Positions 1 through 11,498 are shown, counted from the stretch's first letter. The stretch is 48,737 nt of DNA from Phycisphaeraceae bacterium (GCA_020848195.1 JADLAP010000295.1:1-48737), one strand, 5' to 3'. Notes: generated from the sequence alone by a model not told the origin. A program made the numbers and translations.

Positions 1-57
1 CTGTCCATCCCGTACCCGGCTCAGCAACGCCAGCCGATCCCGTTCCCGTTGGCTCAT
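1..57 (-). CDS. N-terminus of ISNCY-like transposase, truncated by window edge
   Basis: Reverse complement of 1-57 reads ATG AGC CAA CGG GAA CGG GAT ... = MSQRERDRLALLSRVRDGQ, resembling the N-terminus of ISNCY-type HTH transposases (MSQKERxRL...). Confidence 0.55.
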   Translation of the reverse strand, partial: MSQRERDRLALLSRVRDGQ

Positions 58-74
58 CTGGATTGTCCCCATGA

Positions 75-121
75 GGGGACATTTCTACTTCAGTCCAAGG
101 GGGACATTTCTACCCCAGTCC
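75..121. mobile_element. Candidate IS end with two tandem direct repeats (GGGGACATTTCTACyyCAGTCC)
   Basis: 75-96 ggggacatttctacttcagtcc and 100-121 ggggacatttctaccccagtcc, 20/22 identical with a 25-bp period, just upstream of the transposase start. Confidence 0.5.
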
Positions 122-216
122 CAACACCTTCCATGCGGGATTGGAACGCAAAGCCGACCTGTTGTACGCTGTGACGCTCATTTGCTGGACAAAGCCACCA
201 GGAGCGCGAAGCAGCC

Positions 217-1548
217 ATGCCGGTGATTCGTCCTATTCCCGCGGTGCAGTACGCGACGCCGAAAGGCGGCGATTTGTCGGCGCTGATCGCGCCGCCGTAC
301 GACGTGCTCGATGAAACGTCGAAGGCGGCCCTACTTTCGCGCAGCGAATACAACATCGTGGCAGTGGATCTGCCCCATCTGCCGCCCAAGACGGTGGGGC
401 CGGACGAGGTGTACGTCCAGGCGGGCCAGCTTCTGCGGCGATGGCTGTACGTGAAAGTCCTCGACCAGCGGAAACAGTCCGCGATGTTCGTCTACCGGCA
501 GACCTTCGACGCGCTGGGCAAGCGCCACCGTCGCATGGGCCTGTTCGCCAACGTGCGACTTCAACCGCTGGGCGAGAAACCGGCCGACGGCGGCGGCATC
601 TTCCCGCATGAACAGACCTTCAGCGAACCGAAGCTCGATCGCCTGAAGCTGATGCGGACCACCGCCACGCAGCTTTCGCCCGTGTTCGGGTTGTATGGCG
701 ACGCCGATCGTCGCGTGGCGAGGTTGATCGAGCCGGTGTGCGAGCAGCCGCCGTGCCTTCGCGCGACGACGATGCACGACCGCGTGCAGCATGAGCTTTG
801 GACCGTGGACGACCCGGCCGCGATCGCCGCTCTGCGCGACGCCATGCGGCCGCTGGACACCTTCATCGCCGATGGCCATCACCGCTACGGCACGACGCTG
901 ACCTACCGCGAGGAACAGGAGAAAGCCCGTGGCCCGCTCCCGGCCGACCATCCCGCGCAGAGCTGTCTGTTCGTGATGGTGGCGTTGCAGGATCCCGGCC
1001 TGATCGTGCTGCCGACCCACCGCGCGCTCGGCGGCATGCCCGGCTTCGCGTGGAACGCCTTCACGCAAACATGCCAGGGCAAACTCAATCTTCAGCTCGT
1101 GGAAGCGACCAGTCTGGAAGCGTTGGAACGGATGCTCCCCGCGGCCGGCCCGCACGCGCTGGGTCTCGTCCACAAGCCCGCCGGAGCCGTCGCTCCAACC
1201 ATGGCCATCGCCACGACCCTTGGCGACGACCCGCTGGCTGGCTCACACGCGCAGGCCAGCCCCGCGTGGCGCAAACTTGACGTCGCCATCGTGCAGCATC
1301 TGCTGGTGGAACAAATCTGCCAGCCTCGCTTCGGCGGACCGGCCGGCGTCACATGGAAATTCCCGCACGAACTGTCCGCCCTGAGCAAGCTGATTGACGA
1401 CGGCACGTCGCAACTGGGCGTGATCGTGCAGGCCACGCCGTTGCAGTCCATCGCCGACGTCTGCGCCGCCGGTGAGCTGATGCCGCAGAAGAGCACCTTC
1501 TTCTACCCCAAACTCGCCACCGGCCTGGTGATGAACCCCCTGTCGTGA
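217..1548 (+). CDS. DUF1015 family protein
   Basis: 443 aa; MPVIRPIPAVQYATPKGGDLSALIAPPYDVLDE, IADGHHRYGTTLTYREE and C-terminal FFYPKLATGLVMNPL are typical of DUF1015. Confidence 0.85.
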   Translation: MPVIRPIPAVQYATPKGGDLSALIAPPYDVLDETSKAALLSRSEYNIVAVDLPHLPPKTVGPDEVYVQAGQLLRRWLYVKVLDQRKQSAMFVYRQTFDALGKRHRRMGLFANVRLQPLGEKPADGGGIFPHEQTFSEPKLDRLKLMRTTATQLSPVFGLYGDADRRVARLIEPVCEQPPCLRATTMHDRVQHELWTVDDPAAIAALRDAMRPLDTFIADGHHRYGTTLTYREEQEKARGPLPADHPAQSCLFVMVALQDPGLIVLPTHRALGGMPGFAWNAFTQTCQGKLNLQLVEATSLEALERMLPAAGPHALGLVHKPAGAVAPTMAIATTLGDDPLAGSHAQASPAWRKLDVAIVQHLLVEQICQPRFGGPAGVTWKFPHELSALSKLIDDGTSQLGVIVQATPLQSIADVCAAGELMPQKSTFFYPKLATGLVMNPLS

Positions 1549-1557
1549 AGCTGCTTT

Positions 1558-1722
1558 TAGCCGCAGATGAACGCAGATAAACGCAGATAAGACCAAAAAA
1601 ATGAATTCTGGAAAAATGACAACAGAAGCCATGCAACATCACATGGCCACGCATTTCATTCCCATTCTTTTATAAATTCCGTATTTGCATTTATCCGCGT
1701 TCATCCGCGTTCATCTGCGGCT
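1558..1722. repeat. MITE/REP-like element with about 32-bp terminal inverted repeats
   Basis: Left arm 1558-1590 tagccgcagatgaacgcagataaacgcagataa; right arm 1691-1722 ttatccgcgttcatccgcgttcatctgcggct is its near reverse complement; AT-rich interior. Confidence 0.75.
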
Positions 1723-1739
1723 CAAATGGATTCAACTCC

Positions 1740-2366
1740 ATGGACCGTCCTTCGCAATCTGGCGCCGATCTGACGCGGGCGACGGATGAGCAGTTGCTGT
1801 TGTGGCACCGCCAGGGGATGGACGGCGCATTTGCGGTGCTTATTGGCCGGTATAAACTGGAGTTATATCACTTTCTCGTGCGATTCAGCGGCAACCGGGC
1901 CGAGGCGGACGACCTGTTTCAGGAAACGTTCGTGCAAGTTCACCTCTGGGCGGATCGTTTTGACGTTGAACGTCGTCTGAAACCGTGGCTTTTTACGATT
2001 GCGGCGAACAAAGCACGGGACTACTTACGTAAGAACAGAAGAGAACCTCCCCAGCCGCTGTCCGCTCCCGTGGACCCCGCCAGCGGCAGCCAGGCGACGT
2101 TCGTCGACCTGCTGGAAGCGGACATCCCATTGCCGGAGACGGCCATGATGGAGGAGGAGACTCGGGAACTGGTGCAGCAGGTGCTGGCCTCGATGCCGGA
2201 CCATCTGCGTGAAGTGCTGTTGTTGTCGTACTTCCACCAGTTCGCCTACAAGGACATCGCCGAGATGCTGGCGATTCCGGTCGGCACGGTCAAGAGCCGG
2301 CTGCACGCCGCGGTGGCGGGATTCGCCCAGCGGTGGAAAGAGCGATGGCGGGGTGACAGGTTGTGA
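1740..2366 (+). CDS. RNA polymerase sigma factor, ECF/sigma-70 family
   Basis: Region 2 (NRAEADDLFQETFVQVHLWADRFD..LKPWLFTIAANKARDYLRKNRR) and region 4 (LREVLLLSYFHQFAYKDIAEMLAIPVGTVKSRLHAAV). Confidence 0.93.
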   Translation: MDRPSQSGADLTRATDEQLLLWHRQGMDGAFAVLIGRYKLELYHFLVRFSGNRAEADDLFQETFVQVHLWADRFDVERRLKPWLFTIAANKARDYLRKNRREPPQPLSAPVDPASGSQATFVDLLEADIPLPETAMMEEETRELVQQVLASMPDHLREVLLLSYFHQFAYKDIAEMLAIPVGTVKSRLHAAVAGFAQRWKERWRGDRL

Positions 2367-2383
2367 TGATCGAGGAGAAGATC

Positions 2384-3367
2384 ATGAACCCCAACGCGGA
2401 TAACCATGAACCACGGCTGAGCCGGCAGGATGCCGAAGCGGTGGACCGGCTGCTGGGCGGCGAATCGGCCCCGGCAACGACCGATCCCACCGCGACTCAG
2501 CGGAACCGAAAACTGATTTCCATGCTGGGACTGCTGGATCGGTGTGCGAAGCCGATGCCTCCGGCGGACCTGGTGCGGCAGACGCTGGATCGGGTACGGA
2601 AGCTGTCGCATCCGTGGATGTTGCCGGACGACAGCGAATCGCAGCCGTGGCACGGCCCCGGACTGAAGCTCGTGGAACTGCTGACGGTGGCGGCCATGGT
2701 GGTCGTGGGTCTGTCGCTGGCGCTGCCGGTGATGGCGCGGCTGAGGGGCAACGCCCGTCAGGTGGTGTGCGCGACGAATCTGGGTCAGGCCGGCGTGGCC
2801 TTCGGTCAGTATGCCGCAGACAATCTGGGCGTCATGCCGCGACTGGACGCCGAGCCGGGCGCCGCGTGGTACAACGTCGGCCAGCCTCAGCCGCGGCGGG
2901 GATCGGTGCAGTCCAATTCGGCGAATCTGTATCTGCTGGCGCGGGAGAAATATCTGTCGCCGCAGACGCTGGCGTGCCCGGACAACACCCGCGCGCCCCG
3001 TGGCATGACGGCATCCATGACCGACTGGCCCAGCTACGACGCCGTGTCCTACAGCTACCAGAACCAGTACACCTCCCACGCACAGCGGACCGAAGACCTG
3101 CCGGGCATGGCGATCCTCGCGGACAAGAACCCGCTCTTCGCCATGGTCGGCCGGCAGCGTCTGCTCCATCTGGAAAATCTGCCGCAGGACAGCCCGACGC
3201 GGTTCCACCATGAGCGGGGCCAGAACGTGCTGCTCGGCGGCGGCGCGGTGCAGTGGGCCGTGCAGCCCGTGGTGGGCAACGACAACATCTGGCTGGCTGC
3301 CGGCATCGACCGCTACAACGGCACCGAGACGCCGACGTTGCGCGGCGACTCCTTCCTCGTGCCGTAG
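2384..3367 (+). CDS. Pseudopilin-like (DUF1559/H-X9-DG-like) membrane protein with an N-terminal soluble extension
   Basis: Follows the sigma gene (the listed ORF overlaps its stop); TM segment LKLVELLTVAAMVVVGLSLALPVMARLRGNARQVVCATNLGQAGVAFGQYA and C-terminal HHERGQNVLLGGGAVQW. ATG at 2384 has an upstream gaggagaag. Confidence 0.65.
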   Translation: MNPNADNHEPRLSRQDAEAVDRLLGGESAPATTDPTATQRNRKLISMLGLLDRCAKPMPPADLVRQTLDRVRKLSHPWMLPDDSESQPWHGPGLKLVELLTVAAMVVVGLSLALPVMARLRGNARQVVCATNLGQAGVAFGQYAADNLGVMPRLDAEPGAAWYNVGQPQPRRGSVQSNSANLYLLAREKYLSPQTLACPDNTRAPRGMTASMTDWPSYDAVSYSYQNQYTSHAQRTEDLPGMAILADKNPLFAMVGRQRLLHLENLPQDSPTRFHHERGQNVLLGGGAVQWAVQPVVGNDNIWLAAGIDRYNGTETPTLRGDSFLVP

Positions 3368-3388
3368 TCATCCGAATGACCGAATGTC

Positions 3389-3438
3389 CAAATCCGAATG
3401 TCGAATGTCAAGACGCGCGGGCAGTTTGCCCGCGGCTG
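3389..3438. repeat. Dispersed repeat A copy 1, ending in a terminator-like hairpin (stem 3416-3434)
   Basis: caaatccgaatgtcgaatgtcaagacgcgcgggcagtttgcccgcggctg matches 40542-40591 at 46/50; contains CGCGGGCA-gtt-TGCCCGCG. Confidence 0.8.
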
Positions 3439-3515
3439 TCAACGGGTGAGGACGCCGATGGATGAGCATGGCACGCCTTGGGAATCCAAGGGATGGCAAT
3501 TTCTCCGGCCCCGCT

Positions 3516-3544
3516 TTGCCGCTTGCGGAGCCGGGACGTATCAT
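3516..3544 (+). promoter_or_regulatory. Putative sigma70-type promoter upstream of bamD-lptE-ftsH
   Basis: TTGCCG - 17 nt - TATCAT, about 70 nt upstream of the bamD-like start. Confidence 0.4.
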
Positions 3545-3614
3545 GCCTTCGCGTAGTCTCGACCGTTTCGGAGGTTGAGCGATTCAGGACAGGCTCGGAT
3601 GGAGATGAGCCGGC

Positions 3615-4592
3615 ATGACATCACGACATCGCAACGACACGCTGGCGGCAATCCTGCTGGCGGTGGCATTTCTCGCGGCGGCGCCTTCGTCCCTCTTGGC
3701 GCAGCAGCACTACCGACTTGAAGGCGAACAATGGAAGAAGCTCGAAGCCGCCGCGCCGGGCAGTCCGGAAGGCCAGTTGCAGTCCATCCGTCAACTGCTC
3801 GCCGAGGATCAGCCCAAGAAAGCGATCAAACTCGCCGACAAATGGATTGAGGATCATCCCGAACATCCCATGATGGCCGAAGCGTATCTGCTTCGCGCCG
3901 ACGCCAAGGTCGCCCGCAAGGATTACTACAAGTCGCTGTTCGACTACGAATATCTCATCCGCGTCTATCCCGCTTCGGAGCAGTTCCATCTGGCGCTGGA
4001 ACGGGAATACGAAATCGCGAGGCTGTTCGCCTCCGGCATGAAGCGGAAATGGCTGGGGATTCGCTGGATTTCCGCCACGGGTGAAGCGGAGGAAATCTTC
4101 ATCCGCACGCAGGAACGCGCCCCCGGCAGCGAACTGGGCGAAAAGGCCAGCCTCGCGCTGGGCGACTTCTACTTCGATCGCGGCGAGATGACCAGCGCCG
4201 CCCAGGCCTACGACATGTTCCGGATCAACTACCCGCGCAGCCGTCACCGCGAGCGCGTGATGGAACGCCTGATCGACGCCAGCCTGGCGAGGTTCAAAGG
4301 CCCGCTGTTCGACCCCACCGGCCTGATCGACGCGACCCAGCACATCAAGCAGTTCCAGAAGGAATTCCCCGCCGCGGCGGAGAAGACCGACGCCGAAGGC
4401 CGGCTCGTCCGCATCAACGACTCCCTGGCGCTGAAGGACTACTACACCGCCAAGTGGTACGAACATCGCTTCGACGGCCGGATCAGCGCGACTTATCTGT
4501 ATCGTCGCGTCATCAAGGACCATCCGCGGAGCACCGCCGCCTCCATGGCGACGCAGCGGCTGGCGAAACTTCAACCGGAGGCCAACCCGTGA
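3615..4592 (+). CDS. bamD: Outer membrane protein assembly factor BamD-like TPR protein
   Basis: Signal peptide plus TPR-like repeats (KKAIKLADKWIEDHPEHPMMAEAYLLRADAKVARKDYYKSLFDYEYLIRVYPAS...); linked to lptE. Confidence 0.7.
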   Translation: MTSRHRNDTLAAILLAVAFLAAAPSSLLAQQHYRLEGEQWKKLEAAAPGSPEGQLQSIRQLLAEDQPKKAIKLADKWIEDHPEHPMMAEAYLLRADAKVARKDYYKSLFDYEYLIRVYPASEQFHLALEREYEIARLFASGMKRKWLGIRWISATGEAEEIFIRTQERAPGSELGEKASLALGDFYFDRGEMTSAAQAYDMFRINYPRSRHRERVMERLIDASLARFKGPLFDPTGLIDATQHIKQFQKEFPAAAEKTDAEGRLVRINDSLALKDYYTAKWYEHRFDGRISATYLYRRVIKDHPRSTAASMATQRLAKLQPEANP

Positions 4593-5149
4593 CGCGCCAG
4601 TTTCGGCTGGACATCCTCTGCCCTTCGGCCTTCGCCGTCCGGACTGCCCGCGTCCGCGGCATATGGATGGTGATCGCTATGGCTCTGCTGACCGCCATAG
4701 GCTGCGGATACACACAAAAGGATTTGTATCCCGCCGATGTACGCACCGTCGCGGTGCCGATCTTCAAGAATCGCACGTTCCACAAGGGGCTTGAATTCGA
4801 CCTGACGGAAGCGCTGATCAAGGAAATCGAACTTCGCACCCCGTACAAAGTGGTTCCGCAGGAAGCGGCGGATACCATTCTCGACGGCCGCATCGACTCG
4901 GCGACGACAAGTCAGCTCAGCCGCACGAGCGTAGGAGCCGTGACCCAGGAAACGGAGCTGCGCATTGTGGTGACGCTGGAGTGGAAGAACCTTCGCACCG
5001 GGCAGATACTGCGACGTCGCGACGGATTGGAGGCCGTGGGTCGCACCGTTTCCACCCGCCCCATCGGCGAGCCGGTGGAAGTCGGCCAGCACCAGGCAGT
5101 GCAGAACATGGCCAACATGATCGTCAACCTGTTGCGCGCGGATTGGTGA
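4589..5149 (+). CDS. lptE: LPS assembly lipoprotein LptE family
   Basis: GTG start at 4589 overlaps the upstream stop (GTGA). IGCGYTQKDLYPADVRTVAVPIFKNRTFHKGLEFDLTEALIKEIELRTPYKVV is LptE-like with a lipobox. Confidence 0.8.
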   Translation: MTRQFRLDILCPSAFAVRTARVRGIWMVIAMALLTAIGCGYTQKDLYPADVRTVAVPIFKNRTFHKGLEFDLTEALIKEIELRTPYKVVPQEAADTILDGRIDSATTSQLSRTSVGAVTQETELRIVVTLEWKNLRTGQILRRRDGLEAVGRTVSTRPIGEPVEVGQHQAVQNMANMIVNLLRADW

Positions 5150-5245
5150 CGACGCCGTCGCCCGCACACGATGGACCTTGTCAGCACGGACATGGCATGA
5201 CGCCGAAGCACGCATCGGTCTTTGTGCCATGAAGGTTTGCGGACT

Positions 5246-7390
<2,145 letters not shown>

Positions 7391-7439
7391 TCCGCCGCTT
7401 GCGGCATCGCGGAATCCCCCGCATTGAAAATGTCGCCGT

Positions 7440-9128
7440 CTACCGCCCGCGCAGCATCCGCTCGGTGACATCCCACAGATTCACCTCACGAAACGCGCTG
7501 GCGGCGCCGTGCAGCGAGCCATGCCGCTGAACGTGATGGTTCCAGTGGCTCTGCGCCGCCAGCAGGCGCTGTTTGGCGAGTTCCGCATCGCTGCCCGCCG
7601 TCGGCGTCGTCGGCGTCACGCTGTCATGGTCCGGCTGTGTCCTGGCCCGTTCGCACCGCCGGTGCGCCGCCATCCCCGCCAGCAGGTCGCGTATAGCCGC
7701 GATCAGCGACTCGCCATACGTCAGCGTGTTGACCAGCGGCTCCAGAAATGTCCGGTTGCTGCTGCGGATCTGATGTTGCAGCAGGGCGCGATGCTCCGCG
7801 ATCTTCTGGGCGGCCCACTGCTTTTCCTCCACCACTTCCGTCATCGCGCCGTCGGGCAGCTTCTGGATCATCCGCCAAGCTGCCTCGGCGTCCAGCACGT
7901 CGTCCTGAATCCAGTCGGCATTGGGATGCCACGGGTCGTTCTTCGTCCGCGCAAAGGGGCCGATGTAGAAACCTTTCAGTGCCACGGAGGGCGATTCCTC
8001 CAGCACCTGCCGCATCGCCTTGGCCAGGGATTTGTCGTCCACACCGAGTCGCTCGGCGATCCACTGGTCCGCCAGATCGCCCGGCGATGCCGCGGGATTG
8101 TCCGCCAGCAGGGGCACGGCCCATGCGTTGGCGTCGATCCACGTTTCGTCGCGGATGAACGGCCCGCCCCAGCCGCCGCCGCGAACCCACGCCCACAGGC
8201 CCGCCAGATTGACCTTCCCCGCCACATCCGCCAGGCCACGAACCTCCTCCTGGTCCCGCATCTCCGGCATCCCATCCCGCCACAGCGGAACCTGCCAGTT
8301 CGGAACGCCGCCCTTGGCTTCAAACTCGCGCTGGCATTGCAGTTCGTACAGGATCGGCCTCTGGCCAAAGGTCAGACTCGACGGATTCCATTTCTGGTAT
8401 CTCCAGAAATCCGTCTGCGTGAACTTGAACGACAGGATGAATCGCGGATCGTCCTCGCGTCCCGGCAGGCGCGGACGAAGGCGCTGGCAGAGTTCGACGG
8501 AATCGTGCATGCCGTTGGGCCGGACGTTCCACGCGCGGGCGATCAGCGTCTTGTTCAATTGCCCGACAACCACAGCATGGAAGCGTTCGAGCACACGGAT
8601 GATGCGATCCGCCCGACCGAGCTGGCTGCAGCGTGGACAGTGCGGCAGATAGATGTCGTTGCCTTCGAGGAAAGGCAGCCTCGCCGCGTCATTGTCGCCG
8701 AACCGCAGCACCACGCCGTCCACGGGCGGCAGCAGGGAGAGCAGGTTTTTCAACGATGCCGCGGAACGGTCCAGGACCGCGTCGCTGGCTGGACACAGCA
8801 CGCCGGGCCGATTGCGGCAGACGTACTGGCTCGGTCGCTCGCTGACGGTGTTGGCGGCCAGGCTCAGCGCGTCGTAGCTGATGAACACCTGCAAGCCCGC
8901 CGCGTGGGATTCCTCCACGCGCTGGCGCACGCGGTCGAACTGCTGGGCCACCCAGCGTTTCATTTCGCCGGTGCCGACGGCGTCGGGACTGTCGACGCCG
9001 GAAAGGGCCGTGGTTTCGTACAGCACCAGGCCGGTGTAGCCCAGGCGACGCAGTTGGGCCGCGTCGCGGTAGCGCGTCTGGGCCGAGGGTTCCCCGGGAT
9101 TGTCCAAGATCGTCGCGAGCTTGAGCAT
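7440..9128 (-). CDS. Uncharacterised protein, possibly glycoside-hydrolase/TIM-barrel-like
   Basis: Start at MLKLATILDNPGEPSAQTRYRDAAQLRRLGYTGLVLYE; internal YQKWNPSSLTFGQRPILYELQCQREFEAKGGVPNWQ suggests a GH67-like fold, weakly supported. Confidence 0.6.
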   Translation of the reverse strand: MLKLATILDNPGEPSAQTRYRDAAQLRRLGYTGLVLYETTALSGVDSPDAVGTGEMKRWVAQQFDRVRQRVEESHAAGLQVFISYDALSLAANTVSERPSQYVCRNRPGVLCPASDAVLDRSAASLKNLLSLLPPVDGVVLRFGDNDAARLPFLEGNDIYLPHCPRCSQLGRADRIIRVLERFHAVVVGQLNKTLIARAWNVRPNGMHDSVELCQRLRPRLPGREDDPRFILSFKFTQTDFWRYQKWNPSSLTFGQRPILYELQCQREFEAKGGVPNWQVPLWRDGMPEMRDQEEVRGLADVAGKVNLAGLWAWVRGGGWGGPFIRDETWIDANAWAVPLLADNPAASPGDLADQWIAERLGVDDKSLAKAMRQVLEESPSVALKGFYIGPFARTKNDPWHPNADWIQDDVLDAEAAWRMIQKLPDGAMTEVVEEKQWAAQKIAEHRALLQHQIRSSNRTFLEPLVNTLTYGESLIAAIRDLLAGMAAHRRCERARTQPDHDSVTPTTPTAGSDAELAKQRLLAAQSHWNHHVQRHGSLHGAASAFREVNLWDVTERMLRGR

Positions 9129-9234
9129 CACAGGGTTGTACAGGGGATGTCCACGCAAAACAAGCGCCGCCGCTTGTCTCGCTCTTCCGGTACACGGTGA
9201 ACGCATACGGCCAATTACGCCTTGGCCGGACCCA

Positions 9235-9319
9235 ATGACCGAATGACCAAGCTCGAATGATGAATGAAAAGACCGGATTTTCGGCGTTTCGTCATTCGGG
9301 CTTCTTCATGCGACATTCG
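9235..9319. repeat. Intergenic palindromic repeat (GAATGACC...TTTCGTCATTCGGGCTT family)
   Basis: gaccgaatgaccaagctcgaatgatgaatgaaaa...tttcgtcattcgggcttcttcatgcgacattcg forms an imperfect inverted repeat; related motifs at 3373-3410, 30968-31079 and 40533-40620. Confidence 0.65.
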
Positions 9320-9358
9320 CCCAAAGCATCTCCCCAGTCCATATGCGCCAGCCCTGTC

Positions 9359-10426
9359 TTACGGTATCCCCCGCACGATCACGGGACCGACCCATTTCGT
9401 CACCCACACCGGCAGTTTCCGCCAAGCGCGGATGCGTCGTTGATACCTGGGATTGTCCGGCCTCACCGCGTCGATGTCGCCCCTTCGCACATGGTACTGC
9501 CACACCGTCGCCAAGGGCCTGGCCCCCCACTGCTTCTTGAACCGGTACGTGCCGCTGTCCACGCTGGAGCGGCCGAAGTCGAACCAGCACCCGCCACGCT
9601 CGATCGTCCGCAGCAGCAGATGGTGATACATGCCCATGTTGGCGTTGAGATGATTGAACTGCTTCAACGCGCTGGCGGAGGGAACCTGCGTGCAGCCGCC
9701 CGTACTTCGCAGCGTGTCGTGCACCAGCAGCGCCCCGGCGATTGCCTGGTTCTCGTGCTCCATCACCGCCAATTCCGCTTCCTGGGGGAAATGCCGCAGA
9801 ATCGCCTCGAAAAGCTTACGCGAGTAGACCGGCGTGCCCAAGTCCCGCATGTTCGTGGCGAACACGTCGTAGAACCCGTCGAGCAAATCCAATCCACCCC
9901 ACTTGACTGTCAGGTTCGACTTTTCCGCCTTGCGGATTTGATTGCGCACCTTGCTGTCGATCGCCTGCCACAACGCTTCTCCATTGCCGGGAAGCTCCAG
10001 CACCATGCGGACTTTTTCGTCCCGCTGGCGGCTGAGCGTCTCATGATGCGTCGGCTCCTCGTGGCGCAGCTCCAGATATCGCACATCCAGACGCCCCGCC
10101 AGCGCCGCCGCCTCGGCGATCAGTTCCGCCGCGATGTCGGGGCTGTCCGCCAGTACGCCGGCCCGGTTGAGATACGGCAGGCTTACCAGAAACCGCCCAA
10201 ACAACGGCGAGGACACCAGCGCCAGCGGCAGATAGCCCGTCATCGTGCCTTCGCCGCCGTCCCGCCACGCGATCAGCATGAAAATGCGGTGATTCAGGGC
10301 CTCGCGCAGCACGGTAAGCCAGCGCGGGTCCAGTTCAGGACAAGCCTGGGGATGACGCAACAGGTAGGCGCGGACCATCTCCACGATCCGCTGGTCCCAG
10401 CCTTCGATGACGCGAATGTGTGCCAT
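9359..10426 (-). CDS. FemAB family (XrtA/PEP-CTERM-associated type) GNAT-fold protein
   Basis: LWQAIDSKVRNQIRKAEKSNLTVKWGG, GTPVYSRKLFEAIL, FDFGRSSVDSGTYRFKKQWGARP are FemAB/PEP-CTERM-associated signatures. Confidence 0.85.
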   Translation of the reverse strand: MAHIRVIEGWDQRIVEMVRAYLLRHPQACPELDPRWLTVLREALNHRIFMLIAWRDGGEGTMTGYLPLALVSSPLFGRFLVSLPYLNRAGVLADSPDIAAELIAEAAALAGRLDVRYLELRHEEPTHHETLSRQRDEKVRMVLELPGNGEALWQAIDSKVRNQIRKAEKSNLTVKWGGLDLLDGFYDVFATNMRDLGTPVYSRKLFEAILRHFPQEAELAVMEHENQAIAGALLVHDTLRSTGGCTQVPSASALKQFNHLNANMGMYHHLLLRTIERGGCWFDFGRSSVDSGTYRFKKQWGARPLATVWQYHVRRGDIDAVRPDNPRYQRRIRAWRKLPVWVTKWVGPVIVRGIP

Positions 10427-10432
10427 GATGAC

Positions 10433-11038
10433 TTAAGCCGCCTCCGCCGAGTTCGCGCTCAGTCGCAGCGGCCGGGCGGGCACGCCGCCGACGGTCGCCC
10501 CGGCCGGCACGGGTTGCACCACCACCGCGCCGGCTCCGACGATCGCGTGGTCGCCGACGTCCGCCATGATGATCGCGCCCGCGCCGATCCACGCACCGCG
10601 TCCAATGGTGATCGCCCCGCATTGCACCGGATTGTCTCGCAACGTTGAGCCGGGTTCATGCGTGCGGCCATGGTGATACCGGCCGCTCAGCGCCTGCGCC
10701 CCGTCGGCCAGCATGACATCGTCGCCAATCGTCACCCGTCCGATCACGCAGAACCGGCCGATGTAGACCCGGTCGCCGATGGACGCCTCCGGCTTGCTCA
10801 AGAGCGTCAGAAACCCGATATGCACGTCCTGTCCCAGATGCTTCAGCCAACGGCGGTACAGAGCCTGGCGGGCGTAGATGCCCAGCCGGCCCGGCACGAG
10901 GGACGCCCGCTCGCTGATGTCCGCCATCGCCTGCTCCGGACCGAGCAACCGACGCACAACCAACCCGCGCAGATGCCAGGGCCAGGCCCTGACGCCGCCG
11001 GCGCATTGTGCTGCCAGTTTGAACCATCCATGGCTCAT
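10433..11038 (-). CDS. Hexapeptide-repeat (LbH) acyltransferase
   Basis: IGDRVYIGRFCVIGRVTIGDDVML...AITIGRGAWIGAGAIIMADVGDHAIVGAGAVVVQPVPAGATVGGVPARPL. Confidence 0.88.
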   Translation of the reverse strand: MSHGWFKLAAQCAGGVRAWPWHLRGLVVRRLLGPEQAMADISERASLVPGRLGIYARQALYRRWLKHLGQDVHIGFLTLLSKPEASIGDRVYIGRFCVIGRVTIGDDVMLADGAQALSGRYHHGRTHEPGSTLRDNPVQCGAITIGRGAWIGAGAIIMADVGDHAIVGAGAVVVQPVPAGATVGGVPARPLRLSANSAEAA

Positions 11039-11131
11039 GTCCCCCTACATCGGCCTGATCGCCGCGAATACTGCCGCGCAGGATATTACCGGACGCAGTT
11101 GTTCCAGGTTCCACCCCGTTTTTCACGGCGT

Positions 11132-11488
11132 CTACGCGAAATCGCTCGCATCACGCTCCGCGTCGCGGTGAATCTTGCGGCAGACCAGGGCGCATAACTC
11201 GAAAATCATCGGCTCGCTGATCTGATACAAAACCGTCATCCCCTCCCGCCGGCGATCCACCAGCCCCGCGCCGTGCAGGACGCCCAGTTGCTTGGACACG
11301 TTGGCCTGTCTCGCCTCCATGGCGTCCACCAGTTGCCCGACCGCCATCGGCCCGTCGTGCAGCAGACGCAGGATCCGCAGCCGGGTCGGTTCGGCCAATG
11401 CGCGGAAAATCTCCGCCACGCGCTCCACCTGCTTCTCCGTCAGCCCCGGCGAGGGCTCATGCCTGCTCTGGGATTTTTTCGATTTCAT
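11132..11488 (-). CDS. ArsR/SmtB-family HTH transcriptional regulator
   Basis: ALAEPTRLRILRLLHDGPMAVGQLVDAMEARQANVSKQLGVLHGAGLVDRRREGMTVLYQI; start at MKSKKSQSRHE. Confidence 0.88.
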   Translation of the reverse strand: MKSKKSQSRHEPSPGLTEKQVERVAEIFRALAEPTRLRILRLLHDGPMAVGQLVDAMEARQANVSKQLGVLHGAGLVDRRREGMTVLYQISEPMIFELCALVCRKIHRDAERDASDFA

Positions 11489-11498
11489 GGGCATCACC

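Noticed and set aside
1349-1654. Minus-strand ORFs with ICVYLR/ICVHLR motifs
   Set aside because: Translation of the 1558-1722 inverted repeat; a known type of spurious ORF from dispersed repeats.
7509-9200. 563-aa plus-strand ORF opposite the 7440-9128 minus gene
   Set aside because: Composition (QPRRVIV..., Arg/His/Gln-rich) looks antisense; the minus-strand frame has normal protein composition and tidy start context.
9257-10648. 463-aa plus-strand ORF starting in a repeat
   Set aside because: Antisense to FemAB and acyltransferase; start lies in the palindromic repeat.
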